From the NCBI GenBank assembly GCA_028288725.1, contig JAQGIC010000011.1:1-48607 (forward strand): a DNA stretch of 48,607 bases. The letters are read 5' to 3'. Source of the DNA: Rhodospirillales bacterium. GTDB lineage: Bacteria; Pseudomonadota; Alphaproteobacteria; ATCC43930; CGMCC-115725. The number at the start of each line of letters is the position of its first letter. The first letter of the stretch is position 1. Made by a program: the position numbers and the translations under genes. The notes beneath the pieces are model-generated. The model saw nothing but the letters and a program-made list of their open reading frames with translations. It searched no databases and had not been told where the DNA came from. Positions 1-9,385 of this stretch are shown in pieces.

Positions 1-127
1 TCATGCCGACGCGGCGTTTTTCCGCGAGGGCAAGGCCGGTCAGTGGAAGAAGATCCTCAGCCCCGAACAGGTCGCCCGGATCGAGGCCGATCACGGCGAA
101 CAGATGCGCCGGTTCGGTTATCTCTAA
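1..127 (+). CDS. Sulfotransferase family protein, C-terminal fragment
   Basis: Reading from base 2, a 41-residue open tail ends at TAA (125-127). It contains FFREGKAGQWKKILSPEQ, then an E-x-x-H-G-x-x-M-R-R segment and a final GYL. This matches the C-terminal end of PAPS-dependent sulfotransferases, where an F-(Y/F)-R-x-G-x-x-G-x-W segment contributes to binding of the PAPS 3'-phosphate and the last residues carry the G-Y-L ending common in bacterial members. The start and the PAPS-binding P-loop lie outside the window, so the acceptor cannot be inferred. It converges on the GH31 gene across a strong hairpin. The assignment rests on about 40 residues only. Confidence 0.7.
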   Translation, partial: HADAAFFREGKAGQWKKILSPEQVARIEADHGEQMRRFGYL

Positions 128-132
128 AAACT

Positions 133-156
133 CCCTCTCCCACTTGTGGGAGAGGG
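133..156. terminator. Perfect inverted repeat between convergent genes
   Basis: Eleven-base arms CCCTCTCCCAC (133-143) and GTGGGAGAGGG (146-156) are separated by TT. The repeat sits 5 bases after the sulfotransferase stop and 18 bases before the stop of the minus-strand GH31 gene, so it can act as a bidirectional terminator or an mRNA-end hairpin. There is no clear T-tract on either side. The same CCCTCTCCC palindrome is a widespread dispersed repeat in proteobacterial intergenic DNA, so it may be a REP-like element serving this role. Confidence 0.6.
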
Positions 157-174
157 CCAAGAAAGCTAACAGGG

Positions 175-2550
175 TTAGGCATCGAGAGTGGGCCTGAACG
201 GTCGGTTCTCGAGCCTGATGGGTCCACCCTGGAGCACGAGCGCGCGGCGATCGGCGAGCGGCAGGGCGACGCCGATGTCGCCCAGGCCGGGGGGTCTCGG
301 TCCGGCGGTCTCGACCGACACGGTGACCGTCTCCGGCGTCCAGCTCATCCGGACTTGCAGCTTCGTCGTCGGACCGGCCAGCGACACGCCGTCGTCCTCG
401 ACCAGCGTGAAGCTGCTGCTGCCCGTAGCGCTGCCCGGGAACAGGCGCAGACAGCGGCTGGGCTCGTCATGCAGGCGGGAAAAATCCGCCGGCTCGTCGG
501 TCATCGGGATGATCGCGCCGGCGGGGGCGGCCAGCGGCAGGCGGTCGAGCGGGGCGGCCAGCGTCGCGATCGCACCGGCGGCCAGTCGCTCGCCGCTCCA
601 GAAATCGAACCAGCATTCCGGTCCGGCCGGCAGATAGGCGGCCCGCGATCGGGCGCCGGGTTCGACGACCGGCGCCGCCAGCAGGCCCGGGCCGACCATC
701 AGCTCGTCATTGTCGGCCAGCGTCGCCGGATCCGCGCCGAACGCGGCAAAGGTCGGGCGCAGCGGCGCCGGGCCACCGTCGGCCGCCTGGTGCATCAGCG
801 AATAGAGATACGGCATCAGCCGGTAGCGCAGACGGATGGCCGCGCGGATCGCCGGCGTCGCCGCCGGATGCAGCCAGGGCGAGGTGAAGACCCCGTCCGG
901 CTTCCAGGAATTCATGATGAAGCGGGGATGGACCGAGCCCACCTGGGTCCAGCGCACCAGCAGCTCCGCATCCGGCACCGGGCCGGAGAAGCCGCCGACG
1001 TCATGGCCGATGTTGAACATGCCCGACAGGCTCATCTGTAGCCCGGTGCGCAGGTTCCATTTCAGGCTGCGCCAGCTGGTGGAATTGTCGCCGCTCCAGG
1101 TCTGGGCATAGCGCTGGATGCCCGGACAGCCGGCGCGGGTGATGGTGAAGCCGCGCCGATCGGGCGCGCGTGCCTGCTGCGCCTCGATCGTGGCCCGGGT
1201 CATCAGCAGCGGCTGCAGCCCGCGCGCCAGATCGAGCGGAATCGGCTGGCCGAAGCCGGCGCATTCGGCGCCGTCCTCCCACAGCCCATATTCGTTATTG
1301 TCGTTCCAGCCGATGTCGATGCCGTAGTCGAGCACCTGGGACCCGAGTCCGTCCTGCCACCAGCGGACGGCGGCGGGGTTGGTAAAATCCAGGTGCGCGC
1401 CTTCGCCGTCCCAGAACTGGCTGATCACCGGCTGGCCGCTGGTCCGATCGCGGACATAGGCGCCGGCGGCGAGCGGGGTGGCATAGCTCGGGTGATCGTC
1501 GAGCAGGCACGGCTTGATGTTGGCGACGACTTTGATGCCTGCGGCATGAAAAGCGTCGATCAGCTTCCGGGGCTCGGGATATTTCGCCAGGTTCCAGGTG
1601 AAGACATAGCGCTTCGGCCCGATCGAGGTATAGCCGGAACCGAAATGGAAGGCGCTTACGGGAATGCGCTCGGCCCCGCAGCGGGCGATGAATTCATGCA
1701 TCCGCTCCTGCGCGTTGGCGCTGTCGGCGATCGCCATGGCGGTCTGGGCGAAGCCCAGCGTCCAGCGCGGCGGCACCGGCGCGCGTCCGGTCAAATCAAG
1801 GAACCTGGCGGTGACCGCATCGACGTCGGGACCCGGGAATACATAATAGTCCAGATCGCCGCCCGCGGCCTCGTAGCCGCGGAACAGGCCGTAGTAATTG
1901 TCGTGCTCGGCGCCCAGGTCGAAGGTGCTGTCGGCCAGATTGTCGTAGAAGATGCCCCAGGACACGCCCGACGCGCCGTCGCGGGTGATGACGAACGGCC
2001 AATGCTTGTAGAGCGGATCGCCATGCTCGGGATCATAGCCCAGGCTGTCCAGCATGGTGGTGCGCAGCCGGCGGCCGTGCAGGTCCAGGCGGCCGGTCTT
2101 GTCGCCCAGCCCGTGATAGCGGTCGCCCGCCTCGCGGGCATGGTGATGACGGATCCGGTCACCGAACAGGTAGGCATGGTTCGATCGGTCGGCCGCGAAG
2201 ACCGTCCCGTCCGGCAGCGACCAGGTCAGCGCCAGGGGTGCCAGCCCGATCCGCACCTTCATCCGGTCGGTCGACAGCGTGATCGCGCCGTCTTGCTGCG
2301 CCAGCGTGTGGCTCGGCGCGGGCCAGCTCGTCTCGTCCAGCCGGTCGCGCCCCTCCCACGGCACATCGGCGGCGCCATGGGCCGGCACCATCCAGGTCCG
2401 CGGCTGACAGGGCGCGCCATCGCGCAGAAACAATACCCGGATCAGGTCGGGCTTCAGCACCGAAACGCGGCAGACGATGCCGCCGCCGCAATCGAGTGCT
2501 ACGCCGCGTTCGGTGATCTCAGACAGGGTGGCGTGACGGATCGGTTTCAT
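175..2550 (-). CDS. GH31 family alpha-glucosidase (alpha-glycosidase)
   Basis: A 791-residue protein with the typical length and order of glycoside hydrolase family 31: N-terminal beta-sandwich, (beta/alpha)8 barrel, C-terminal beta domains. The nucleophile region reads DIGWNDNNEYG, with the likely nucleophile Asp417; the acid/base region reads TWSGDNSTSW with Asp488; HDVGGFSG follows, as in retaining alpha-glucosidases. No signal peptide is visible, so it should act in the cytoplasm on imported alpha-glycosides. It is the last gene downstream of the sugar ABC importer, separated from the ATPase gene by 101 bases holding a palindromic repeat. This suggests that the imported substrate is an alpha-linked gluco- or xylo-oligosaccharide. 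Alpha-xylosidase or another GH31 specificity cannot be excluded. Confidence 0.93.
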   Translation of the reverse strand: MKPIRHATLSEITERGVALDCGGGIVCRVSVLKPDLIRVLFLRDGAPCQPRTWMVPAHGAADVPWEGRDRLDETSWPAPSHTLAQQDGAITLSTDRMKVRIGLAPLALTWSLPDGTVFAADRSNHAYLFGDRIRHHHAREAGDRYHGLGDKTGRLDLHGRRLRTTMLDSLGYDPEHGDPLYKHWPFVITRDGASGVSWGIFYDNLADSTFDLGAEHDNYYGLFRGYEAAGGDLDYYVFPGPDVDAVTARFLDLTGRAPVPPRWTLGFAQTAMAIADSANAQERMHEFIARCGAERIPVSAFHFGSGYTSIGPKRYVFTWNLAKYPEPRKLIDAFHAAGIKVVANIKPCLLDDHPSYATPLAAGAYVRDRTSGQPVISQFWDGEGAHLDFTNPAAVRWWQDGLGSQVLDYGIDIGWNDNNEYGLWEDGAECAGFGQPIPLDLARGLQPLLMTRATIEAQQARAPDRRGFTITRAGCPGIQRYAQTWSGDNSTSWRSLKWNLRTGLQMSLSGMFNIGHDVGGFSGPVPDAELLVRWTQVGSVHPRFIMNSWKPDGVFTSPWLHPAATPAIRAAIRLRYRLMPYLYSLMHQAADGGPAPLRPTFAAFGADPATLADNDELMVGPGLLAAPVVEPGARSRAAYLPAGPECWFDFWSGERLAAGAIATLAAPLDRLPLAAPAGAIIPMTDEPADFSRLHDEPSRCLRLFPGSATGSSSFTLVEDDGVSLAGPTTKLQVRMSWTPETVTVSVETAGPRPPGLGDIGVALPLADRRALVLQGGPIRLENRPFRPTLDA

Positions 2551-2569
2551 GGGTCTGTTTCCGTTCTCT

Positions 2570-2651
2570 CCGTCATTCCCGCGAAAGCGGGAATCCAGAG
2601 CAAGCGACGGATGCCGGCCACCCTGGATTGCCGCCTGCGCGGGAATGACGG
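2570..2651. repeat. REP-like palindromic repeat between ABC operon and GH31 gene
   Basis: Outer arms CCGTCATTCCCGCG (2570-2583) and CGCGGGAATGACGG (2638-2651) are exact reverse complements. Within the left half, CCCGC-GAAA-GCGGG (2578-2591) forms a small hairpin, and AATCCAG/CTGGATT pairs in the middle. This is the common GTCATTCCCGC dispersed repeat of proteobacteria. It abuts the ATPase stop codon at 2652, so the operon transcript would fold here; it may stabilise the upstream ABC mRNA or reduce expression of the GH31 gene relative to it. Confidence 0.85.
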
Positions 2652-3727
<1,076 letters not shown>

Positions 3728-3731
<4 letters not shown>

Positions 3732-4780
3732 TTGACTCCGGCTGAGGCGATGCCTTGGGTGATATGACGCTGCAGCAGCGCGAAGATGACCGTGACCGGG
3801 ACCAGGGTCACGACGGTCATGGCCAAGAGATAATTCCATTGGGTCGTCAGCTCGCCCTGGAACGAATTGAGCGCCAGCGGCAGGGTGAAGCTCTCGCTCC
3901 GGCCCAGCACGACCATCGGCCATAGAAACTCGTTCCAGCGCCACATGACCGAGAAGATGGCGAGCACGGCCAGTGCCGGCTTCGACAGGGGCAGGACGAT
4001 GCGCCAGTAGATCCGCCATTCCGACGCATTGTCCATGCGGGCGGCCTCCAGCAGGTCGTCGGGCAGGGTCAGCATGTATTGGCGCAGCAGGAACACGCCG
4101 GTCGGCGTGGCCACGGCCGGCCAGATGACGCCCCAGGGATTGTCGGTCAGACCCAGCACGGCGGCGATCAGGTAGTTCGGCACCAGAATGATGGTCGGCG
4201 GGATCATCAGCGTCGCCAGCATCAGCAGGAACACCGGATCGCGGCCGGCGAACCGGTATTTCGACAGCGCGAAGGCGGCCATGGAATTCAGCAGCAGGGT
4301 GATCAGGGTGGCGACCGTGGTGATGAACACGCTGTTCCACAGGTAGCGGCCGAAATCGAACTTCTGCAGCAGGTCGCCGTAATTGTCCCAGGCGGCATGG
4401 AGGCGCATCACCTTCGTCCGCGCGTCGATCGGCACCCGGATCGGCGTTTCGGGCGCCGCCGGATCGACCATGGTCGCCTGCAGCCCGATCTTGCGCACCT
4501 CGGCCAGGGTCTGGCCGGCATGGTCGCCCTCCGTGATGCGATAGAGCGGCAGCGGCGCCGGATAGGTCGGCACCGCGACGCGGACCTGTTCCTGCGGCAG
4601 CAGGGTCGGCGGAAACTCGATCAGGCCGGAGGGGCTCTTGAGCGAACTCAAGGCCAGCCAGACCACCGGCCCCAGCATCAGAAGCGTGCCCAGCACCAGA
4701 TAGAGGTAGCTGGCCCAATCGGTCCAATCCATCCGGCCGCGGCCGCGCGTGGCGGTCAGCAGGCGTGCGAGCCTATCCAC
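3728..4780 (-). CDS. Carbohydrate ABC importer permease (MalG type)
   Basis: Inner-membrane subunit of the sugar importer. I place the start at GTG 4780, preceded by AAAGG at good spacing and overlapping the stop of the upstream permease by 8 bases, giving 350 residues. Upstream in-frame ATG codons lie inside that gene. An N-terminal membrane segment (YLYLVLGTLLMLGPVVWLAL) is followed by a long periplasmic stretch of roughly 100 residues, five more hydrophobic segments and the cytoplasmic EAA loop (LLEAARMDNASEWRIYWRIVLP), which docks the ATPase. The periplasmic insert is longer than in MalG. The gene is translationally coupled to its neighbours on both sides. Confidence 0.95.
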
Positions 4781-5774
4781 GGGACGAGCCTTTCGCGCGC
4801 ATGCCGCGCAACTGGATGAGGGTGAGCACCAGCAGCACGCCGGCCAGCAGCAGCGAGGCCGCGGCGGCCAGGCCATATTGCCGGACCTGCGCGGAGAAGC
4901 CGGTGTTGTAGATGAATTCGACCAGATAGGTCGTGGCGGAGCCGGGGCCGCCGCCGGTCAGGACATAGACCTCGTCGAAGATCTGCACCGCGCGGATCAG
5001 GCCCAGCACCAGCACGACCAGCACGCTCGGCATCAGGAGCGGCAGGGTGATGCGTCGGAAGACCCGCAGCGGCGGCGCCGCGTCCATCGCCGCCGCCTCA
5101 TAGATATCGGCCGGGATCGCCTGCAATCCCGCCAGCAGGATCAGCGTATAAAAGCCCATATGCGCCCAGATCGACACGAACACGGTCCAGCCGAAGGCGG
5201 AGCGCGCGCTCAACAGCCACTCGACCGGTTGCAGGCCGGCGCCGACGAACGCCGCGTTCAGCACCCCGTCCCGCTGCAGGACCCATTTCCAGATCAGCGC
5301 CACCACGACCGGGCTCAGCAGCACCGGATAGAAGAAGGCGGCCCGGAAGAAGCCGCGGCCGATGATCTTGCGGTTCAGCACCAGGGCCGTGACCAGGCTG
5401 AACGCCAGCATCAGCGCCACCTGCAGGGCTACGAACTTCACCGTGTTCCAGATCGCGTACCAGAATTGGTCGCGCACGCAGCTGTTCGGCTCGAAATAAT
5501 CCTTGCAGGCGAGCAGCGAGGCGAAGTTTTCCAAGCCGACCCAGGGCCGCTCGGTCGGCAGCAGGTTGGTCCCGCCGGTGCCGGCGTAATAGAAGTCCAC
5601 GATGATCGGTAGGAAGGTGAACACCGCGAAGATCGCCAGATTGGGACCGACGAACAGCCAGCCGAGCCTGCCGTCGGGCAGGTGTCCCTGCGCCCAGCGC
5701 ATCGGGCGCTCGGGCAGGTTCATCACGGCGGCATAAAGCCGCCCGGCCGCTTGGCTGGCTATCGTGCCGATCAC
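4773..5774 (-). CDS. Carbohydrate ABC importer permease (MalF type)
   Basis: A 333-residue inner-membrane permease of the CUT1 family with about six membrane segments, beginning at LGWLFVGPNLAIFAVFTFLP. The EAA loop IYEAAAMDAAPPLRVFRRITLPLL, where the ATPase contacts the permease, is clear near residue 230. A periplasmic loop between the first two membrane segments contains a likely disulfide pair (ACKDYFEPNSC). Its ATG at 5774 overlaps the stop codon of the binding-protein gene (ATGA), so expression is coupled. It forms a heterodimer with the downstream permease. Confidence 0.95.
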   Translation of the reverse strand: MIGTIASQAAGRLYAAVMNLPERPMRWAQGHLPDGRLGWLFVGPNLAIFAVFTFLPIIVDFYYAGTGGTNLLPTERPWVGLENFASLLACKDYFEPNSCVRDQFWYAIWNTVKFVALQVALMLAFSLVTALVLNRKIIGRGFFRAAFFYPVLLSPVVVALIWKWVLQRDGVLNAAFVGAGLQPVEWLLSARSAFGWTVFVSIWAHMGFYTLILLAGLQAIPADIYEAAAMDAAPPLRVFRRITLPLLMPSVLVVLVLGLIRAVQIFDEVYVLTGGGPGSATTYLVEFIYNTGFSAQVRQYGLAAAASLLLAGVLLVLTLIQLRGMRAKGSSRG

Positions 5775-7054
5775 TTCCTATTCTTCGCCGCCGCCGCGTC
5801 GGCCACGTCCGACGTGATGCGCTCATAGGCCTGATCCAGCGTGATCTGACCGCTGATCGCCTGACTGATCCGGTCGACCGTCGCGTTGAACATCGGCCGG
5901 CTCATCGCCGAGCCCTGCAGCTTGTAGGCGAGCGGCGACAAGGTCGCGGCGTTGGCCTGGAACTGGGCCATGGCGGCGATACCGGCCGGCGTCAGCTTAT
6001 AGTCCAGCTTCTTCTTCTGCAGATCCAGGTTGGCCGGCAGGTTCGAGGTCATGACCATCCATTCGGCATAGACCGGCTCGGAGGCCAGATAATCCAGGAA
6101 GCGCGCGACCTCCTTGGGCGACTTCGTGCCCTTGAACGCGACGAAGCCGGCGCCGCCGGGCATGCCGGTACAGCCGCCGGCGCCGCAGGGCGCATCACCG
6201 ATGACCCATTCGAACCCCTCGCCGATCTGCTTCTGCAGGCGGGCCAATTGCCAGCTGCCCGACAGATAGACCGCGATCTTGCCGTTGGCGAATTCCTCGA
6301 ACGCGTCGCGATAGCCCCCGCCGGTCGAGACCCAGACATCCTTGTCGACGGTGCCGTCCTGGTTCCACTTGACGAATTTGGCCGCCATCGATTTGAAGCC
6401 GTTGTCGACCATGGGCGGATGACCGGCCGAATAGAAGAATTTGGCGCCTTCCGAGATCGCCGGCCCCGAGAAGCGGGCACCGCTGCGGTCCCAGGCCATG
6501 CCGAACGGCGTCTTGGTCGCCTTGGCGACCTTCGCCGTGGCCACGGCCCAATCGTCCCAGGTGGCGCCCTTGGCCGGGATCGGCACGCCGGCCTGATCGA
6601 ACAGGGTTTTGTTCACGATCGGCGCCGAGACGGTCAATTGGGTCATCAGCCCATAGATGCCGTGATCGTCGGGACCCGTGCGCATCCAGTCCAGCACCGG
6701 GCCATAGGCGGTTTGCCAATAGGCCGGGTCCTTCAGATAGGGCGTCAGGTCCAGCTGATAGGACGCCACCTGGCCGAAATCGCTCACCCGCGCGATGTCC
6801 GGGCCGTTGCCGGCGGCGAGCTGGACCGGGACGCTCTCGAGGATCTGCTTGTACGGCATCTCGTCGATCGTGATGTGGATGTCGGCATTGTCCTTCATGA
6901 AGCGCTCGGCCAGGATCTTGGTCGCCGGGCATTCATTGCCGTCGGAATAGCAGGCAATCCGGATGTCGGCGGCCTCGGCCTTGACGGCGATGCCGCCGAA
7001 TGCTGCGAGCGTGGCGGCCGCAAGGGTGATACGCAGGGGCAGATCGGCGAGCAT
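5771..7054 (-). CDS. Extracellular sugar-binding protein of ABC importer
   Basis: A 427-residue periplasmic solute-binding protein (SBP family 1). A signal peptide ends at about AVKAEA-AD, and the mature N-terminus starts with the usual beta-strand IRIACYSDG. Family features include a motif for the substrate cleft in the middle (FGMAWDRSG) and KGTKSPKEVARFLDYLAS, typical of SBP_bac_1 proteins in CUT1 systems. Two cysteine pairs (ACYSDGNEC; CGAGGC) probably form disulfides. A strong Shine-Dalgarno GGAGG precedes the ATG at 7054. It is the first gene of a five-gene sugar operon ending in a GH31 enzyme, so the ligand is probably an alpha-glycoside; the ligand itself cannot be read from the sequence. 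Confidence 0.94.
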   Translation of the reverse strand: MLADLPLRITLAAATLAAFGGIAVKAEAADIRIACYSDGNECPATKILAERFMKDNADIHITIDEMPYKQILESVPVQLAAGNGPDIARVSDFGQVASYQLDLTPYLKDPAYWQTAYGPVLDWMRTGPDDHGIYGLMTQLTVSAPIVNKTLFDQAGVPIPAKGATWDDWAVATAKVAKATKTPFGMAWDRSGARFSGPAISEGAKFFYSAGHPPMVDNGFKSMAAKFVKWNQDGTVDKDVWVSTGGGYRDAFEEFANGKIAVYLSGSWQLARLQKQIGEGFEWVIGDAPCGAGGCTGMPGGAGFVAFKGTKSPKEVARFLDYLASEPVYAEWMVMTSNLPANLDLQKKKLDYKLTPAGIAAMAQFQANAATLSPLAYKLQGSAMSRPMFNATVDRISQAISGQITLDQAYERITSDVADAAAAKNRK

Positions 7055-7137
7055 GATTCCTCCGGTATTTTGTTCGGGCCGGACCTTGGGTCTGGCGCCA
7101 TTATGAAAGTTCGAAAACCTTGACGCCGCATCGCTCG

Positions 7138-7186
7138 AATTTCGCGATTAGTTTCGCTTTCGACGCTTCAAGGGTTCGCTTTCGAA
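7138..7186. promoter_or_regulatory. Tandem TTTCG repeats, probable operator of the sugar operon
   Basis: The 11-mer TTCGCTTTCGA occurs exactly twice, at 7153-7163 and 7175-7185, start-to-start spacing 22 bases (two helical turns). A further TTTCG lies at 7140-7144, and TTCGAAAA at 7110. The block is AT-richer than its surroundings and lies 84-131 bases upstream of the binding-protein ATG, between two divergent genes. Tandem TTTCG-like repeats are typical of DeoR-family sugar regulators such as GlpR and AgaR; no regulator gene is in the window, so which protein binds is inference. Confidence 0.5.
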
Positions 7187-7226
7187 TAAAAGCAGATTTC
7201 GCGCGCCGAGACAGCAGTTTTCTGCC

Positions 7227-7254
7227 GACCGCGATCTCGGATAGGATCGCGGTC
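7227..7254 (+). promoter_or_regulatory. Inverted repeat in leader of the PLP-homeostasis gene
   Basis: GACCGCGATC (7227-7236) and GATCGCGGTC (7245-7254) are perfect 10-base inverted arms around an 8-base loop, ending 26 bases before the ATG at 7281. It could be an RNA hairpin of the leader or a dyad operator; nothing in the sequence decides between these. Confidence 0.4.
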
Positions 7255-7280
7255 CCGTCACCCCAGCCGAAACGAACCCG

Positions 7281-7964
7281 ATGACCGATAGCATTCGCAC
7301 CCGCCTCGACAATGTCCGGGCCGAACTCGTCGCTCTGGCGACGGCGGCCGGCCGGCCGGCCGATGCCGTCCAGCTCGTCGCCGTGTCCAAGACCAAGCCG
7401 GCCGACGCGGTGCGCGAGGCGCTGGATGCGGGCCAACGCCGCTTCGGCGAGAACCGGGTGCAGGAGGCGATCGCGAAGTTTCCGGCCCTGCGGGACGAAT
7501 TTCCCGATCTGGCGCTGCATCTGATCGGGCCGCTGCAGACCAACAAGCTCAAGGAAGCGCTGGAATGTTTCGACGTGATCGAGACGGTCGACCGGCCGAA
7601 GCTGGCGGAGGCCCTGGCCCAGGCCTATGCCAAGGGGCCGGTGCGCACGCGGGCGCTGCTCATCCAGGTGAACACGGGCGAAGAGCCGCAAAAGGCCGGC
7701 ATTGCGCCGCGCGAGGCCGATGATTTCATCCGCGATTGCGTCGAACGTCTGAAGCTGCCGATCGCCGGCCTGATGTGCATCCCGCCGGTCGACGACGAGC
7801 CGAGCCTGCATTTCGCGCTGTTGCATTCGATCGCGCGGCGCCACGGGCTCGCCGCGCTCAGCATGGGCATGAGTGCCGACTATCGCCTGGCGGTACAGCA
7901 GGGTGCCACCCATGTCCGGATCGGGTCGGCGATCTTCGGCGAACGGCCGCCTGTCAGCGCGTAG
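7281..7964 (+). CDS. YggS/PROSC family pyridoxal phosphate homeostasis protein
   Basis: A 227-residue single-domain protein of the PLPBP family, which binds pyridoxal 5'-phosphate on a TIM barrel resembling alanine racemase and buffers the free PLP pool. The Schiff-base lysine is in the conserved LVAVSKTKP (Lys37). Other family marks are RFGENRVQE, HLIGPLQTNK, LIQVNTGEEPQKAG, LSMGMSADY and the C-terminal phosphate-binding VRIGSAIFG. Length is usual for the family. It converges on the L,D-transpeptidase gene with only 4 bases between the stop codons. It is divergent from the sugar operon and shares its regulatory gap, but there is no sign of a functional link. Confidence 0.96.
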   Translation: MTDSIRTRLDNVRAELVALATAAGRPADAVQLVAVSKTKPADAVREALDAGQRRFGENRVQEAIAKFPALRDEFPDLALHLIGPLQTNKLKEALECFDVIETVDRPKLAEALAQAYAKGPVRTRALLIQVNTGEEPQKAGIAPREADDFIRDCVERLKLPIAGLMCIPPVDDEPSLHFALLHSIARRHGLAALSMGMSADYRLAVQQGATHVRIGSAIFGERPPVSA

Positions 7965-7968
7965 TGAT

Positions 7969-8472
7969 TCAGCGCGTGATGATGACGCGGGACTCGGTCG
8001 TGGCCAGCGCCAGATAGGCCAGCAGATCGTCCTGGGCGAGGGCGACGCAGCCCTCGGTCGGCAGATAGCCGTCACGGGCCAGATGCAGGAAGATGGCACT
8101 GCCCCGCCCGGGCAGGATCGGCCCATCGTTATAGCCGAGCGGCACGATCAGATCGTAGACCCCATCGGCGCGCCACAGCGCCTCCGTGCTGGCGGGATAG
8201 GGCAGGATGACCGGCAGATTGTAGTTCTTATCGTCCGGCGCATCGCACCAGCCGTCGGCCCGGCCGATCTGCACCGTCGGCAGGCCGGTCGGCGGCGGGG
8301 CAAGCCGGTCCGGCCGATACAGCAGGCGGCGCAGCGGCCAGATGCCGATCGGCGTCGTGCCGTCGCCCTCGCGCTTGGCCTCGCTCACGCCGCCGCGGCC
8401 GAGCGCGCAGCGGCACAGGCGGCTGGCGAAGCGGGCAGTCCCGTCGCTGGAAACCAGCAGATCCATGATCAT
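7969..8472 (-). CDS. L,D-transpeptidase (YkuD-fold) family protein
   Basis: A 167-residue protein from ATG 8472 (a second ATG at 8466). It carries the C-terminal YkuD signature: a His in SAIFLHLARDG (His130) followed by PTEGCVAL with the nucleophilic Cys142. The canonical motif is S/T-x-G-C. The family cross-links peptidoglycan stem peptides or attaches proteins to them; this short, signal-less group with R-EGDGTTPIG near residue 35 is widespread in alphaproteobacteria and annotated only by fold. No secretion signal is visible, which is odd for a periplasmic enzyme. It follows the unknown gene at 8493 by 20 bases and is probably co-transcribed with it. Confidence 0.85.
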   Translation of the reverse strand: MIMDLLVSSDGTARFASRLCRCALGRGGVSEAKREGDGTTPIGIWPLRRLLYRPDRLAPPPTGLPTVQIGRADGWCDAPDDKNYNLPVILPYPASTEALWRADGVYDLIVPLGYNDGPILPGRGSAIFLHLARDGYLPTEGCVALAQDDLLAYLALATTESRVIITR

Positions 8473-8492
8473 GCTCCGACGATGCGTCGGTA

Positions 8493-9290
8493 TCACTGTA
8501 CCTGATTTACGCTGGTACCGGCACTGGCTGCTTGCCGCTCGGTCACCAGGGCCTTGTATTTGTCCAGCCCTTCGGACATGCGCTGGGCGAACTCGGCCCC
8601 GGTCAACGGAATCCGCTGGTTGGGCGCCAGCGTGCCGGCGGGGATGTTGAGCGGCACCGGGCGCGGCGCGCTGTTCGCGGTCGTCCTCAGCGCCAGAATG
8701 CCCTCGGCCGAGGTATCGATCGGAAAGCCGCGGGCCTGGCTGTTGAGCGCCATCATCTTGGGCCCGGTCGACAGCGGCATGAGCTGCGGCTGGGTCGATG
8801 CCAGGGGAATGCCGGTGGGGGGCGCCGGGGCAGGCGCCGCCGCTTGGGTCGCGACCGGCGGGGCGATGGGCGGCGGGGCCGGTTTCTGGGTCGGGACCGG
8901 GGTGTTGCTGTTCGTCGGCGATGGGTCCGACAGCGTATTGGCGCCGGCGTTTTGGGTCGCTTTGTCGTCGATGCCCAGGGCGGCCATGACGTTGCCGCCG
9001 ATATCCTTGCCGGTATTCTCGAGCACGCTGACATCGACCAGGCCGGCGATGACGCCGATCACGCCGCCATAGAGACCATCGCCGACGACGCGCGCCGCAT
9101 TGCCCAGCGTGTCGCCGGTGACCGCGCGATAGATCGTGCCGACGATCGGGATGTGCTGCAGCGGATTGATCGCGTCCAGCACGTCGTGAAAGCTGAAATG
9201 ATCGCCGGCCCACAGATGCGACTTCTCCGCCGCCGGGGCCGGGGCCTTGACGGTGATGTTCTCGGTCGCAGCTGCGCTGGTCGGATCCAT
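8493..9290 (-). CDS. Hypothetical protein with proline-rich centre
   Basis: I do not recognise a characterised family. The 265-residue product has an N-terminal conserved-looking block HFSFHDVLDAINPLQHIPIV followed by IYRAVTGDTLGNAARVVGDG, then a glycine/valine-rich hydrophobic stretch (LYGGVIGVIAGLVDVSVLE) that may bury in a membrane. Residues of about 120-170 form a Pro/Ala-rich linker of low complexity. The C-terminal part contains IPLTGAEFAQRMSEGLDKYKAL. The NPLQHIP block looks like a family signature rather than random sequence. The gene precedes the L,D-transpeptidase gene, so an envelope role is possible but unproven. Confidence 0.8.
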   Translation of the reverse strand: MDPTSAAATENITVKAPAPAAEKSHLWAGDHFSFHDVLDAINPLQHIPIVGTIYRAVTGDTLGNAARVVGDGLYGGVIGVIAGLVDVSVLENTGKDIGGNVMAALGIDDKATQNAGANTLSDPSPTNSNTPVPTQKPAPPPIAPPVATQAAAPAPAPPTGIPLASTQPQLMPLSTGPKMMALNSQARGFPIDTSAEGILALRTTANSAPRPVPLNIPAGTLAPNQRIPLTGAEFAQRMSEGLDKYKALVTERQAASAGTSVNQVQ

Positions 9291-9385
9291 ACGGAACGAC
9301 TAAGCAAGGCTAATGCCAAGCCGGCCGCGTTATATTTCAACAGTTTATCCCGGCACGCCGCTGCCGACCGGCAAGGACTGCCGGG

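Noticed and set aside
9291-9385. Candidate promoter TTGAAATATAAC upstream of the unknown protein gene
   Set aside because: The two hexamers overlap or have no partner at 16-18 bases, so I could not support a promoter.
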